Source: an uncultured Myxococcales bacterium (GTDB taxonomy: Bacteria > Myxococcota > Myxococcia > Myxococcales > Myxococcaceae). From it: a stretch of DNA of 64,000 bases. The translations under genes and the position numbers were made by a program. The stretch is from the NCBI GenBank assembly GCA_937980205.1, contig CALJKW010000009.1, forward strand, positions 124,001 through 188,000. Reading direction: 5' to 3'. This document shows positions 46,601 to 54,346 of this stretch, piece by piece. The number at the start of each line of letters is the position of its first letter. Position 1 is the first letter of the stretch. The notes below the pieces were generated by a model. That model was not told where the DNA came from, ran no database searches, and saw only the letters and a program-made list of their open reading frames with translations.

Positions 46601-47019
46601 AGAAGCAGAAGCTGCTCGAGCGCCTGCACAAGTCGGATGAAGATCTGCGCGGCCGGAAGGTGCTCGTCGTCGACGACGACGTCCGCAACATCTTCGCGCT
46701 GGGCTCGGTGCTCGAGCGGCACGGCATGCAGGTGCTGACGGCGCAGACGGGCCTCGAGGCGATCTCCACGCTCGAGACGACGAGCGACGTCGCCATCGTG
46801 CTGATGGACATCATGATGCCCGAGATGGACGGGTATCAGACCATTCAGCTCATCCGGAAGAAGCCCGACCTGCGGCGGCTGCCCATCGTGGCGCTCACCG
46901 CGAAGGCGATGAAGGGCGACCGCGAGAAGTGCCTCGACGCCGGCGCCAGCGACTACCTCGCGAAGCCGGTGAACACCGATCAGCTGCTCGCCACGCTCAG
47001 GCTGTGGCTGCACCGCTGA
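40660..47019 (+). CDS. Giant soluble hybrid kinase: 11 HAMP-type repeats, GAF, HisKA, ATPase, three receivers (Nik1/Os-1-like)
   Basis: 2119 residues from ATG 40660 with CAGGAG upstream. Residues 1-175 hold a divergent HAMP-like segment ([20 protein letters not shown]). From 176 to 1187 there are eleven units of exactly 92 residues ([50 protein letters not shown]). A GAF domain spans about 1208-1347, a coiled coil 1355-1430, HisKA has His1440 ([14 protein letters not shown]), and the ATPase domain has [15 protein letters not shown]. Three receivers follow with Asp1781, Asp1903 and Asp2050. No membrane helix. The repeat is that of fungal group III osmosensing kinases, which usually have five or six copies and one receiver. 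Function here unknown; stress sensing is plausible. Confidence 0.94.
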   Translation: MASREPTPTGAAASVSVPIASPHNGNGNLDSHVELQELLRVLSAIREGDFKVRLPGHWTGLMGKVADTVNDVVAANEQMAGQLQRTGEAVGKEGRTRQRVRFSRSTGAWGEMETSVNTLIEDLVWPTAEVTRALAGVAQGDLSQTMRLDVEGRPLQGEFLRSATIVNSMIKQLGVFTSEVTRVAREVGTEGKLGGQASVPDVSGVWKDLTDSVNSMASNLTAQVRNISEVTIAVASGDLSKKITVDVRGEILQLKEAINTMVDQLRSFASEVTRVAREVGTDGKLGGQAIVPGVAGTWKDLTDSVNAMCGNLTDQVRNIAQVTTALARGDLSQKITVDVRGEILELKNTINTMVDQLNAFASEVTRVAREVGTDGKLGVQAQVPGVAGTWKDLTDNVNSMASNLTAQVRNIAEVSTAIAKGDLSRKITVNVSGEILQLKETINTMVDQLNAFAGEVTRVAREVGTEGKLGGQASVPGVAGTWKDLTDNVNFMANNLTTQVRNIADVATAIATGDLSKKITVEASGEILQLRETINTMVDQLNAFAGEVTRVAREVGTEGNLGGQAVVRGVAGTWKDLTDSVNSMASNLTAQVRNIADVATAIAKGDLSRKITVDVKGEILELKNTINTMVDQLNSFASEVTRVARDVGTEGKLGGQAEVPGVAGTWKDLTDNVNSMAKNLTAQVRNIAEVATAIASGDLSRKITVDVRGEILQLKETMNTMVDQLNSFAGEVTRVAREVGTEGRLGGQAQVPGVAGTWKALTDSVNFMAGNLTTQVRNIADVATAIAKGDLSRKITVDVKGEILELKNTINTMVDQLNSFASEVTRVARDVGTEGKLGGQAEVPGVAGTWKDLTDNVNSMAKNLTGQVRNIAEVATAIANGDLSKKITVDVRGELLLLKETINTMVEQLRSFAGEVTRVAREVGTEGRLGGQANVPGVAGTWKDLTDNVNLLAGNLTTQVRNIAEVTTAVARGDLSRKISVDAKGEILELKNTINIMVDQLNSFAAEVTRVAREVGTEGKLGGQAVVPDVGGTWKDLTDTVNYMASNLTEQVRGIAKVVTAVANGDLRQNYTVKSKGEVAALADTINNMTSTLATFADQVTTVAREVGTEGRLGGQANVPGAAGTWKDLTDNVNLLAANLTTQVRAIAEVATAVTQGDLTRSIQVEAKGEVAELKDNINTMIDNLRLTTERNKEQDWLKTNLARFTGMLQGQRDLATVGRMLLSELAQLIGAHQGVIYRTDEGGEGQGTELRLLASYADDGHQGHPRRLAFGEGLVGQCAVEKRRMLISDLPREVVRIGSGLFTAPPRNIVVLPVHFEGQVKAVIELATLNFFTASHLAFLDQLTTSIGIVMNSIEATMQTESLLEQSQKLAAELQVQQKELQQTNDQLGQKARQLAEQNAEVERKNQQIEQARRALEEKAEELALTSKYKSEFLANMSHELRTPLNSILILGQQLAENPEANLSPKQVEFARTIHSAGTDLLNLISDILDLSKIESGTVTVEAAEVYFNAVLDSVARPFRHVADTRGLTFDYQLDPRLGRSLTTDAKRLQQVLKNLLSNAFKFTEHGGVRLNVSLATGGWTPDHPVLQSAGAVVAFEVSDTGIGIALDKQKIVFEAFQQADAGTSRKYGGTGLGLAISRELSNLLGGEIQLRSAPGMGSTFTLYLPVKYSGPASQRETGRQGQSQQHAPQAQQPPALAKPQAPQQVNVRVADATPERVPDDRADIHPGDDTLLVVEDDPHYARVLVDLARHKGFKVLVAGRGAEALELAREFKPTAISLDVFLPDMLGWTVLSHLKQDSRLRHIPVQIITLDENRQHGLSRGAFSFVTKPATTEGLEQAIDRIKKYSEPRRRKLLIVEDNEAELLSIRTLLEHSDIDIVSAATGQQALAAIQSQTIDCVVLDLRLPDMSGVEVLERLQKDPQFQDLPVVVFTGKELSPEQDSQLQELARKVVLKGVESPERLLDETALFLHRVVTDLPPEKQKLLERLHKSDEDLRGRKVLVVDDDVRNIFALGSVLERHGMQVLTAQTGLEAISTLETTSDVAIVLMDIMMPEMDGYQTIQLIRKKPDLRRLPIVALTAKAMKGDREKCLDAGASDYLAKPVNTDQLLATLRLWLHR
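41185..44220 (+). repeat. Eleven 276-bp tandem repeats encoding HAMP-type units
   Basis: In-frame units of 276 bp; the Glu codon of EVTRVAR falls at 41194 plus multiples of 276, and the last unit has Gln at 43954. Units 2-10 are most alike; units 1 and 11 are more diverged, as expected for an array growing in the middle. Confidence 0.93.
42446..43302 (+). repeat. Recent two-unit duplication inside the HAMP array
   Basis: About 300 bases from 42446 are repeated from 42998 (offset 552, exactly two units) with only around a dozen differences by eye, mostly silent. Both copies encode the [19 protein letters not shown] variant followed by NSMAKNLT, found only in these two units. Indicates unequal exchange or gene conversion. 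Confidence 0.75.
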
Positions 47020-47074
47020 GGTGAGGCTGACAGCCGGCGACGGGTCTCGGGGACCGGGACGGGGACGACGGGCC

Positions 47075-47101
47075 CGTTCAGGTCTCACGTTCACGTCTTC
47101 G
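47075..47101. repeat. GTTCNN-type degenerate repeat at a convergent gene end
   Basis: GTTCAGG and CACGTTCACGTCTTC lie between the giant kinase stop (47019) and the convergent small gene stop (47125). Similar in style to the tract at 7925; ACGGGCCC just upstream is shared with that region too. Confidence 0.35.
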
Positions 47102-47124
47102 GGGACGTCGGCGGCGACGCTCGC

Positions 47125-47280
47125 TCAGCGCGGCGTCAGGACCATGCCCCCCGACCCCGATGGCCGCACCGGAACCGGCGGGCGCAGCGGACCGTGGCCG
47201 TTCGGCTGGTTCGGCTGGTTGGGCTTCACGGGCTCGAGCTGACCGGGGCGAACGGGACGGTTGCCGTTGATGCGCGCCAT
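47125..47280 (-). CDS. Small Pro/Arg/Asn-rich protein
   Basis: 51 residues from ATG 47280, with GAAAGG about eight bases upstream. The composition is extreme: ARINGNRPVRPGQLEPVKP at the N-terminus and RPPVPVRPSGSGG near the end; no hydrophobic segment. It resembles the 46-residue peptide at 61583 in style (RPxxPxRP runs). Probably a disordered basic cytoplasmic protein, or possibly not a gene; the ribosome site and the placement convergent to the kinase support it. Function unknown. Confidence 0.5.
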   Translation of the reverse strand: MARINGNRPVRPGQLEPVKPNQPNQPNGHGPLRPPVPVRPSGSGGMVLTPR

Positions 47281-47354
47281 GGAGTGCCTTTCGGTCGGGG
47301 TGGCGGCTTCGCGTGTGCCGCGCACGAGCGCCTCTCGTTCACGAGAGCGCGAGA

Positions 47355-47909
47355 TCACTTCAGGGGAGTGTCGCCCGCGGTTGACGGGCGCACGTCGGCC
47401 TTCACGGCGTCGTGAAGCTGCTCGAGCGCGCGGCGCGTGCCCTCGGCGGTCTGCGAAGCCACGCAGTCCGACGGCACCCTCACCCGGTACTCGCGCAGGT
47501 AGGCGTCATGCGCGGTGAACAGCACGCAGTTGTCCGCCGTGAGGCCGGCGATGATGAGGCGCTTCACCTTCAGGCTCTCGAGCAGCGGCTCGAGCGAGGT
47601 GCAGTAGAAGGCGGAGTTCTTGGCCTTCAGCACGAAGTAGTCGCGGCTCGTCGGAGCGACCGCGCGCGTGAAGGCCGCCCCGCGCTGGCCGCGCTTCGTG
47701 CAGAAGCGGATGATGTCCCGCGACGTCGCGCGCCACTGCCCGAAGTTGTCGTTCGCGTAGATGACCGGCACCTTGGCCCGGTGGGCCGCTCGCCGCAGCG
47801 CGAGGATGCGGTCCGCGATCGGCGCGGCCTGCTCGGCCAGCTTGTCGCCGCCCGGAAACACCATGTGGTTGATGACGTCGACCAGCAGCACCGCTGTCGC
47901 CATGGTCAT
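47355..47909 (-). CDS. Isochorismatase-family cysteine hydrolase
   Basis: 184 residues from ATG 47909 (ATG 47903 is also possible). The catalytic set is present: Asp in AVLLVDVINHMVFPGG, Lys in LKAKNSAFYCTSLE, Cys128 in AGLTADNCVLFTAHDAY. The family includes nicotinamidases and N-carbamoylsarcosine amidases; the substrate is not clear. The C-terminal VPSDCVASQTAEG is also typical. Soluble, single domain. The region before its start holds a dense GTTGC/GCAAC palindrome array, probably its operator. Confidence 0.87.
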   Translation of the reverse strand: MTMATAVLLVDVINHMVFPGGDKLAEQAAPIADRILALRRAAHRAKVPVIYANDNFGQWRATSRDIIRFCTKRGQRGAAFTRAVAPTSRDYFVLKAKNSAFYCTSLEPLLESLKVKRLIIAGLTADNCVLFTAHDAYLREYRVRVPSDCVASQTAEGTRRALEQLHDAVKADVRPSTAGDTPLK

Positions 47910-47933
47910 GACTTGCTGCCCGAGGCTCCGCGC

Positions 47934-47975
47934 GGCAACGCAACATGAGTTGCATCGCATGCAACACAAGTTGCC
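47934..47975. promoter_or_regulatory. Nested GTTGC/GCAAC palindromes between divergent genes
   Basis: The centre is GTTGCATCGCATGCAAC (47949-47965), 7-bp perfect arms. Overlapping 5-bp-arm palindromes GCAACATGAGTTGC (47940-47953) and GCAACACAAGTTGC (47961-47974) flank it, bounded by GGCAAC and GTTGCC. It lies 25 bases upstream of the isochorismatase-type gene and 71 bases before the lipoprotein at 48046. A cooperative operator for an unlinked regulator is likely. Confidence 0.6.
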
Positions 47976-48045
47976 TTCGTGGTCACGACGCGCCCGTGGG
48001 GACGAGGGGTTACGGGGCGGCTGCGAACCTGCATCTGCGTGCGCC

Positions 48046-49389
48046 ATGCGCCAACTGCTCGCCGCCGCCGTCCTCGCCCTCGCCGCCTGTGGACCGATGG
48101 GAGAGGCGGAGGGCGTCGACGACGAGCTCTCGACCTCGCAGCTGGGGCTCTCGCTGGGCGCGGCCGACTCGGCCACGGTGCTCGAGTATGTGAACTACCC
48201 GGGCACCGCCGTCGGCATCCTCGACAACGACGTGCAGCTCGACGCACGCGCGGCGAAGGCGATCGTGGCGCGGAAGAACGGCCCCGACGGCCGCGAGCTG
48301 ACGGCGGACGACCGCCCGTTCACGAGCATCGCGGACCTCGACGCGGTCCCGTACGTCGGAGACCTCGCCATCGGCCGCATCCTCGCGTTCGCGAAGGCGA
48401 ACCCGATTCCGCAGGGCGTGACGGTCGAGAACGTCGCGTTCACCGGCTGGCAGGCCGAGGCCGTGCTGTGGGGCGCGAACACGGTGCCGGTCGGCGTGCT
48501 CAACGGCCTGCTCGACAACCGCGCGGCGGCGAACGTCATCGCGGGGCGGCCGTACTTCACGATGAAGAAGCTCGCGGACGTTCCGCTGGTGGGCCCGAAC
48601 GCGCTGCAGGCGATGCGCGGCCAGGCGAAGGTCTGGTGGAACGCGTGGAAGTGGGGCGGGACGCCGGTGACGCCGCCGCCGCCGGCGTCGTCGCTCGCGG
48701 GGACGTTCGACGGCGTGTCGTTCGACGAGGTGACGGCGGCGGCGGCGCTGAAGCTGGCGAACGGGTCGACGCGTGAGGTGATGGTGGCGAACGGCGTGCC
48801 GGCGGCTCCAGCGGCGGCGATCGTGGGCAACCGGCCGTACGCGAGCGTGGCGCAGATCGCCGCGGTGAGCGGCGTCGGGACGTCGACGATGCAGGCGCTG
48901 CACCGGTGGGCGAGCGCTCCGGCGGTGGACCCGGTGGCGCAGCTGAAGGCGGCGCTCGAGCCGGTCGCGGCGCAGATCGACTTCCCGAGCGAGACCGACG
49001 CGCGGATGCTGTTCGTCTCGGCGAGCGGCGTGGGCACGGCGCCGATCACCGAGGCGCTGATTCGCGCGACGCTGACGGCGCAGCACGACGCCCTGCTGCC
49101 GCAGGTGATGTGGGTCGACCCGGCGCAGGTGCCGCTCGCGACGCGGACCGCGGTGGAGCAGCGCGACGCCCTGCTCTTCCTCAACCGCATCATCGACAAC
49201 GCCGACCCGTACGACGACGCCTCGCTGGCGCAGGCGCGGCACCTCGCCCAGCTGCGCGACCTCATGACCTCGCAGTTGACCGACCTCACCGTCTACCGCT
49301 TCGGCACCGTGAACATCTCGGTCTTCATCGTCGGCCGCACCTCCAACGGCGCCCTCGCCGGCCTGCTGACGGGCCAGGTCGAGACCTGA
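48046..49389 (+). CDS. Lipoprotein with helix-hairpin-helix-like repeats
   Basis: 447 residues from ATG 48046. MRQLLAAAVLALAAC is a lipoprotein signal. Three segments have the LxxVPxVG pattern of ComEA-type helix-hairpin-helix motifs: DLDAVPYVGDLAIGRIL, KLADVPLVGPNALQAM and QIAAVSGVGTSTMQAL, each after a segment with a DNRAAANVIAGRPYFT-type turn. The C-terminal 170 residues (VSASGVGTAPITEALIRATL) were not recognised. HhH motifs usually bind DNA non-specifically, so surface DNA or nucleic acid binding is possible; a structural role is equally possible. Confidence 0.68.
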   Translation: MRQLLAAAVLALAACGPMGEAEGVDDELSTSQLGLSLGAADSATVLEYVNYPGTAVGILDNDVQLDARAAKAIVARKNGPDGRELTADDRPFTSIADLDAVPYVGDLAIGRILAFAKANPIPQGVTVENVAFTGWQAEAVLWGANTVPVGVLNGLLDNRAAANVIAGRPYFTMKKLADVPLVGPNALQAMRGQAKVWWNAWKWGGTPVTPPPPASSLAGTFDGVSFDEVTAAAALKLANGSTREVMVANGVPAAPAAAIVGNRPYASVAQIAAVSGVGTSTMQALHRWASAPAVDPVAQLKAALEPVAAQIDFPSETDARMLFVSASGVGTAPITEALIRATLTAQHDALLPQVMWVDPAQVPLATRTAVEQRDALLFLNRIIDNADPYDDASLAQARHLAQLRDLMTSQLTDLTVYRFGTVNISVFIVGRTSNGALAGLLTGQVET

Positions 49390-49395
49390 AAAAAT

Positions 49396-49408
49396 GGGGA
49401 CTGTCCCC
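49396..49408. repeat. GGGGAC/GTCCCC short palindrome, copy 1
   Basis: GGGGACTGTCCCC preceded by an A-run, seven bases past the lipoprotein stop. One of three related copies in the window (49396, 49429, 61553). Confidence 0.7.
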
Positions 49409-49417
49409 TCATTCGGC

Positions 49418-51085
49418 TCAGACGCCCGAAAAAGGGGACTGTCCCCTTTTGGGGGGCACGAAGGACATGGCTCGCTCGGCGAGGGCGGTGATGGTGAGTG
49501 AGGGGTTGACGCCGGGGTTGGCGGAGATGGCCGAGCCGTCGACGACGTAGAGGTTGTCGTAGCCGAACACGCGGTGCTGGTGGTCGATGACGCCGTCGTC
49601 GGCCGAGCGGCCCATGCAGGCGCCTCCGAGGATGTGCGCGGTCGTCGGGATGCCGCCGAGCGTCTCCGTCACCAGCGTCATCGGCACGCCGTCGATCTTC
49701 TCGGCCACCCGCCGCGCCAGCTCGCCGGCTTCCGGGATGTTCGCCGTCGGCGCCGGTCCCTCGGCCAGCGCCGTGCCCACCGTGCGCTTGTCCTTCTTCA
49801 GCTCGAAGCGCAGGTGCCCGTCGACCGTGCGCATGTAGAGCAGAATCAACGTCGACTTCGCCCAGTCCTTCACGAAGTACGCCCGCGTCGTGTCGATCGG
49901 GTGCCGCGCCGTCGCGGTGATGAGCTTCACCAGGCGCGAGAAGAACGTGTCGCCGTTCACCTGCGGAGCCCCGAGCAGGCGAAACGCTCCCGAGCCCTCG
50001 GGGTACCGCACCGGCTCGAGGTGCGAGTGATCGTCGGTCTCGAGGATCGAGCCGATCGCGATGCCCTTCGACAGATCGAGGTCCTTGCGCTTCGTCGTCA
50101 CTCCGATGAGCGCCTCGTTGTTCGTGCGCACGAAGTCGCCGACCTTGTCGCTGAGCTTCGGCAGCCCGTCGGCGCTCGCCTTGAGCCGCAGCAGCAGCGG
50201 CACGGTGCCGAGCACTCCGCCGGAGAAGACGACGCCCTTCGTCATGAACTTGCGCGGCTCGCGCGCGTCGAGCCCGACCTCGGCCTCGACCGTGTAGCCG
50301 CCGCCCTCGCGCGGGTGCACCCACGTGACCTTCGCCTCGGCGATGAGCTGAAGGCCGCGCTTCTCGGCGAACCAGAGGTAGTTCTTGTCGAGCGTGTTCT
50401 TCGCGCCGACCGGGCAGCCGAGCATGCAGTGACCGCAGCCGGTGCAGCCGGTGCGATGTGGGCCCTCGCCGCCGAAGTACGGATCCGCCACCTCGACGCC
50501 GGGCTTGCCGAAGTACACCGCCACGCTGTTCGGCTTGTGCGGGCGGCCGAGGTCGGCGCCGATCTCCTTCAGCACGTCGTCGCTGAACGTCGAGCTCGGG
50601 TTCTCGGTCGCGCCGAGCATCTTCTTCGCGGTCGCGTAGTGCGGCTCGAGCTCGCGCTTGAAGTCGGCGAGGTGACCCCACGACGGAGCGTTGAAGAAGT
50701 CGTCCTTCGGCACCGGCAGCGTGTTCGCGTACACGAGCGAGCCGCCGCCGACGCCGACGCCCGAGAGCACGGTGACGTGCCGGAAGAAGCTCATCTGGAA
50801 CAGGCCGCGCATGCCCAGCGACGGCCACCACAGCCACTTCTTGAGGTCCCAGTTCGACTTCGGGAAGTCCGTCGGGGCGAAGCGGCGCCCCTTCTCGAGC
50901 ATGAGCACGCGGTAGCCCTTCTCGACCAGGCGCAGCGCGCTGACCGAGCCCCCGAAGCCCGAGCCGATCACCACGAAGTCGTACTCCTGGTCGTTCGACT
51001 CACGCGCGACTGCGTCGCCCTGCTCCGCGGCGGTCTGACTGCGCCCGCCGCTACGCGTCGAACTCCGGTCCTCTGTCGCGCTCAT
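49418..51085 (-). CDS. GMC-family FAD oxidoreductase (cholesterol-oxidase-like)
   Basis: 555 residues; ATG 51085 overlaps the upstream stop (ATGA). The FAD-binding Rossmann motif is FVVIGSGFGGSVSALRLVEKG near residue 37. SGVGVGGGSLVYANTL, TGCTGCGHCMLGCPVGAKNT and the C-terminal YVVDGSAISANPGVNPSLT are typical of the GMC/cholesterol oxidase branch. The last residues (KRGQSPFSGV) and the stop are encoded by the GGGGAC palindrome repeat, so the original C-terminus was probably overwritten. The final gene of the FadR-type operon; likely an alcohol oxidase or dehydrogenase. Confidence 0.88.
   Translation of the reverse strand: MSATEDRSSTRSGGRSQTAAEQGDAVARESNDQEYDFVVIGSGFGGSVSALRLVEKGYRVLMLEKGRRFAPTDFPKSNWDLKKWLWWPSLGMRGLFQMSFFRHVTVLSGVGVGGGSLVYANTLPVPKDDFFNAPSWGHLADFKRELEPHYATAKKMLGATENPSSTFSDDVLKEIGADLGRPHKPNSVAVYFGKPGVEVADPYFGGEGPHRTGCTGCGHCMLGCPVGAKNTLDKNYLWFAEKRGLQLIAEAKVTWVHPREGGGYTVEAEVGLDAREPRKFMTKGVVFSGGVLGTVPLLLRLKASADGLPKLSDKVGDFVRTNNEALIGVTTKRKDLDLSKGIAIGSILETDDHSHLEPVRYPEGSGAFRLLGAPQVNGDTFFSRLVKLITATARHPIDTTRAYFVKDWAKSTLILLYMRTVDGHLRFELKKDKRTVGTALAEGPAPTANIPEAGELARRVAEKIDGVPMTLVTETLGGIPTTAHILGGACMGRSADDGVIDHQHRVFGYDNLYVVDGSAISANPGVNPSLTITALAERAMSFVPPKRGQSPFSGV
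49429..49450. terminator. AAAA-GGGGAC-T-GTCCCC-TTTT palindrome, copy 2
   Basis: Ten-base arms around one T, with A-run before and T-run after, so it can terminate transcription from both sides. It lies within the last codons of the minus-strand GMC gene, between convergent genes. A repeat-element origin is suggested by the other copies. Confidence 0.65.
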
Positions 51086-52992
51086 GCGGCCCTCGCGTAG
51101 GCGGCCTCGACGTGGCGCGCGATGCCGTCCGCCGCGCGCAGCGCCATGGCCATGATGGTCATCTGGGGATTAACGCCAAGTGAGCCCGGCATCACCGAGC
51201 CGTCGACGACGTACAGCGCCGGCACGTCGTGCGTGCGGTGCGCTGCATCGACGACCGAACGCGTGGGGTCGGTGCCCATGCGGCACGTGCCGAGCGGGTG
51301 GTACGCGGTGAGGTCGACGTGCCGAGCCGCGAGCGGCGCGCGCTCGAAGGCGTGGGTCTCGTCCACGGCGCGCAGCGGCTGCGAGCCGGCGATGGGCAGG
51401 TGCACCTCGCGCGCTCCGGCGGCGAAGAAGACGCGCGACAGCACGGCGATGCCGCGGCGCACCTTCTTCAGGTCCTCGTCGTTGAGCCAGTACGTGATGC
51501 GGCCGCCGGGGTGCACGCGCCCGCGCGAGCTGTCCTTCACCATGAAGCCGAACATCAGCGCGTGCTGCATCTGCTCGAGCACGCGCGTGAAGCAGGGCCC
51601 GTAGCCGGAGACGGAGATCGCGGCGAGCTCGAGCGGGGCGTGCGCGCCCTCGAACAAGATGCCCTCGTCCTTGAACTCGTCGATGGAGTACCCCTGCGGC
51701 ACGGTGTTGAATGCGTTCACCGGCTCGTCGAAGACGCCGAGCGCTCCGGCGGCGGGGTGAATCGAGAGGTTCCTGCCGACCTCGCCCGAGCGGTTCGCGA
51801 GGCCCTGCTCGAGCAGCAGCGCCGGCGTCGCGAGCGAACCGCAGGCGAGCACCGTCGCCTTCGCGCGGATGCGGATGCGGCCGGCGCGGGTGGGCCGCTG
51901 CACCACGCCTTCGACGCCGACGGCGTGGCCGCCCTCGAGGCGGACGCGGTCGACCTTCAGGCCGTGCACGAGCTGCGCGCCGCGCGAGAGCGCCGACGGC
52001 ACGTACGAGACGTTCGTCGAGCGCTTCGCCTCGCTGGGGCACCCGAAGCAGCACAGCCCCTGGCCGTCGCAGCCCGGAGCGTTCCGGTTCAGCGCGTGGT
52101 GCTGGTAGCCGAGCGCGTCGCAGCCCTTCGCGATCAGCTCGGCAGGGCGGCCGAGCGCGGCCTTCGACGACGGCCCGACCTCGAGGAAGCGCTCGACCCG
52201 CTCGTAGAACGGAGCCAGCGCGTCGGCGTCGAGCCCGTCGATGCCCCACGACCGCAGCACCGCGGGCGAGGTGCGGAAGCAGGTGCCCGAGTTGATGAGC
52301 GTGGTGCCCCCGACGCCGCGGCCGACCGGAATCGGGATGGCGGTGTTGCCGAAGGCGACGGTGAGCCCCGCCTTCCGGTACGTCTTCTTCATCATGTCGA
52401 GCGGGCGGCCGGTGAAGTCCTGCCGGCTGAAGTACGGGCCCTCTTCGACGAGCAACACGGCGAGGCCGCGCGAGGCGAGCTCGTCGGCGAGCGGGGCTCC
52501 TCCGGCGCCGGTGCCGACGATGACCACGTCGCACTCGAGCTCTTCGTCGTCGGGCAGCGTCGCTCCGTCGATGAGCTGGTCCTTCCACCGCGCGGCCTCG
52601 GGCTTCTTGGGCGGCTCGACGCCGAAGCGGCAGCCCAGCGCCTCGAAGACCTTGCGGTCGTCGGTGTACGCGAGCTTCACGAGGACGAGCAGGCCGCGCA
52701 GCGCCAGGCGCGTGGCCTCGAGCTTCTCGAGCGTCTCGAGGGCCTTGAGGCGGCGCCCCAGCGGCAGCGCGGAGAACTTCCGCCCGGTCAGCGGCACCGT
52801 GCCCCACTCGAGCGCGTGGAGCATCGCCTTCACCGCCGTGGTCGCGGCCGCGGGCAGCGCGGAGAGCTGGCCTTCTGCCCGGTCGAGCGTCGACTCGGAG
52901 GCTCCCGGCAGGAGGTGCCCCGGAGGAATGGCGGCCGTCGCCAACGCCCGCAGCGTCGTGCGCTCGGCGGGAGAGAGGACCCACGCGCTCAT
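51082..52992 (-). CDS. GMC-family oxidase, long-chain alcohol oxidase-like
   Basis: 636 residues from ATG 52992, overlapping the upstream stop (ATGA). An N-terminal helical domain (about 1-120; LSPAERTTLRALATAAIPPG) resembles that of plant and fungal long-chain alcohol oxidases. The FAD motif is VVIVGTGAGGAPLADELASR, then GRGVGGTTLINSGTCFR, CCFGCPSEAKRSTNVSYV and the C-terminal YHPLGTCRMGTD with its active-site His. The expected reaction is long-chain alcohol plus oxygen to aldehyde and peroxide. Location beside a FadR-type regulator and an aldehyde dehydrogenase supports this substrate. Residues 1-120 could also be read as a gluconate-dehydrogenase-subunit-3-like domain. Confidence 0.87.
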   Translation of the reverse strand: MSAWVLSPAERTTLRALATAAIPPGHLLPGASESTLDRAEGQLSALPAAATTAVKAMLHALEWGTVPLTGRKFSALPLGRRLKALETLEKLEATRLALRGLLVLVKLAYTDDRKVFEALGCRFGVEPPKKPEAARWKDQLIDGATLPDDEELECDVVIVGTGAGGAPLADELASRGLAVLLVEEGPYFSRQDFTGRPLDMMKKTYRKAGLTVAFGNTAIPIPVGRGVGGTTLINSGTCFRTSPAVLRSWGIDGLDADALAPFYERVERFLEVGPSSKAALGRPAELIAKGCDALGYQHHALNRNAPGCDGQGLCCFGCPSEAKRSTNVSYVPSALSRGAQLVHGLKVDRVRLEGGHAVGVEGVVQRPTRAGRIRIRAKATVLACGSLATPALLLEQGLANRSGEVGRNLSIHPAAGALGVFDEPVNAFNTVPQGYSIDEFKDEGILFEGAHAPLELAAISVSGYGPCFTRVLEQMQHALMFGFMVKDSSRGRVHPGGRITYWLNDEDLKKVRRGIAVLSRVFFAAGAREVHLPIAGSQPLRAVDETHAFERAPLAARHVDLTAYHPLGTCRMGTDPTRSVVDAAHRTHDVPALYVVDGSVMPGSLGVNPQMTIMAMALRAADGIARHVEAAYARAA

Positions 52993-53366
52993 CGCGGCAC
53001 CGGCAGCGCGGAGAGGACGAACGCCGGCAGCTCGCGCAGGGCGAACGTCATCTCGCCTTCCGCGACGGTGTTGCCGGCAGAATCGGTGAGCTTCGCCGGC
53101 ATCCACGTCATCGAGCGCACCGGGTGGAAGAGCGACGGCGTCTTCTTCGCGGTGAGCACGAAGCCGTTCGGCAGGTTGAGGCGGTAGCTCAGCGCGCCGA
53201 GGGAGAGGTGCAGTGAGCCGACGACGGCGCCTTCGGCCCACGGCTGCGCCTTCACGGTGCCGTCGAGGGTGAAGAAGCCGAGGCCCTCGGCGCGGGCGGT
53301 GACGGTGAACTCGACGGGATGAGCGCCGAGGGTGCCGCGCATGGTCTCGGAGAACCCGATTTTCAT
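52989..53366 (-). CDS. Small conserved-looking protein of the FadR-type operon
   Basis: 125 residues from ATG 53366, with ATGA overlaps at both ends of the gene. No signal peptide or membrane helix. Sequence alternates strands (VEFTVTARAEGLGFFTLDG, LSLGALSYRLNLPNGF, MTFALRELPAF), suggesting a small beta-barrel. No family recognised. The tight coupling to the alcohol oxidase gene suggests a role in the same pathway, perhaps in binding a hydrophobic substrate. Confidence 0.72.
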   Translation of the reverse strand: MKIGFSETMRGTLGAHPVEFTVTARAEGLGFFTLDGTVKAQPWAEGAVVGSLHLSLGALSYRLNLPNGFVLTAKKTPSLFHPVRSMTWMPAKLTDSAGNTVAEGEMTFALRELPAFVLSALPVPR

Positions 53367-54346
53367 ACGACCTCCATTCCCGGCTCGGGCTCGCGCTTGA
53401 GCAGCTCGAGCGCTCCGCCGTGGGCGCTCATGCAGCGGAACTCGGGGCCGCGCCTGGGCTTCACCTCGAGCAGCACGTCGGCGAGCTTGCTGTTGAAGCA
53501 GTACGCCATCGCGTCGTCGGGGTTCCGGTAGCCGAGGCAGACCATCGGCCGGTCGGTCGCGTCCATGCGCAGCCTCGCCTCGCCGTCGGGCCCCGACAGC
53601 CGCACGGTCCAGCGGCGCGGCGCGATGCTGGCCTCCTGCCGGAAGAAGTCGAACGTGCGATCGAAGCGCAGCTCCTCGCCGCCGCGGCGGACCACGAGCG
53701 CGGACATGCGTGGCAGCGTGCGGCCGGCCACCTTCACGCGCGCCGAGTAGCCCTCGAGCATCACCTCGGGCTCGGCGCCGGACGCGGGGAACACGCACTG
53801 GCCCCAGGCGTACTCGAACGCGTGCTCCTTGCCCCAGTTGTGGCCCTGCGAGCCGCGCCAGCCGTCGACCTTCACGGTCTCTCCCGGCAGCCGCAGCTCG
53901 CCGGACAGCTCGAGCACCGGGTGCGGCGTCAGCGTCTTCGACTTGGGGAACGGCGCGGTGAGCAGCACGTCGTACGGGAAGAGCTTCAGCGGCGGCGCCG
54001 AGGTCTTCAGCCCGAACGCGTACGAGACCGGCCCGTGCTTCGTCTGCAGCTCGCCGGAGAGCGAGCCGCCGTCGCGCAGGTCGAACCGGCAGCGCGCGAC
54101 CTCGACCACGTCGCCGTCGAACGAGGCCTGGGCGATCGGCACCGTGTCCTTGTGCGCGAGCGTGGTCTTCTTCACGCCGTCGAACCAGATGAACCAGGTC
54201 TCGGCGACGGGGGCTCCTCCTCCCAGCGGCGCGAGGATGGTCATCTTGAGCCACAGCGCGCGCGGCGCGGCGGGATCGTTGGCGCGGATGAACCAGCTCT
54301 CCACGTGGCCGGGCTTCCCTGAGTAACGGCGGTCGTTCACGTTCAC
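53363..54346 (-). CDS. CrtC/AttH-like lipocalin-fold protein
   Basis: 327 residues from GTG 54346, overlapping the regulator stop (GTGA). Contains KVDGWRGSQGHNWGKEHAF and YAWGQCVFPAS, close in pattern to the QDHNWG signature of the hydroxyneurosporene synthase CrtC/AttH group, two lipocalin-like barrels that bind hydrophobic molecules. Other segments are beta-rich (VAETWFIWFDGVKKTTLA). No signal peptide. In this operon it may bind a long-chain or isoprenoid substrate or hydrate a double bond; its exact role is unknown. Confidence 0.7.
   Translation of the reverse strand: MNVNDRRYSGKPGHVESWFIRANDPAAPRALWLKMTILAPLGGGAPVAETWFIWFDGVKKTTLAHKDTVPIAQASFDGDVVEVARCRFDLRDGGSLSGELQTKHGPVSYAFGLKTSAPPLKLFPYDVLLTAPFPKSKTLTPHPVLELSGELRLPGETVKVDGWRGSQGHNWGKEHAFEYAWGQCVFPASGAEPEVMLEGYSARVKVAGRTLPRMSALVVRRGGEELRFDRTFDFFRQEASIAPRRWTVRLSGPDGEARLRMDATDRPMVCLGYRNPDDAMAYCFNSKLADVLLEVKPRRGPEFRCMSAHGGALELLKREPEPGMEVV

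Noticed and set aside
40624..47094. Open frame of 2156 codons antisense to the giant kinase
   Set aside because: A product of the high GC content and the repeat array; the plus-strand frame has clear HAMP, kinase and receiver motifs, while this one is an Arg/His/Leu-rich shadow.
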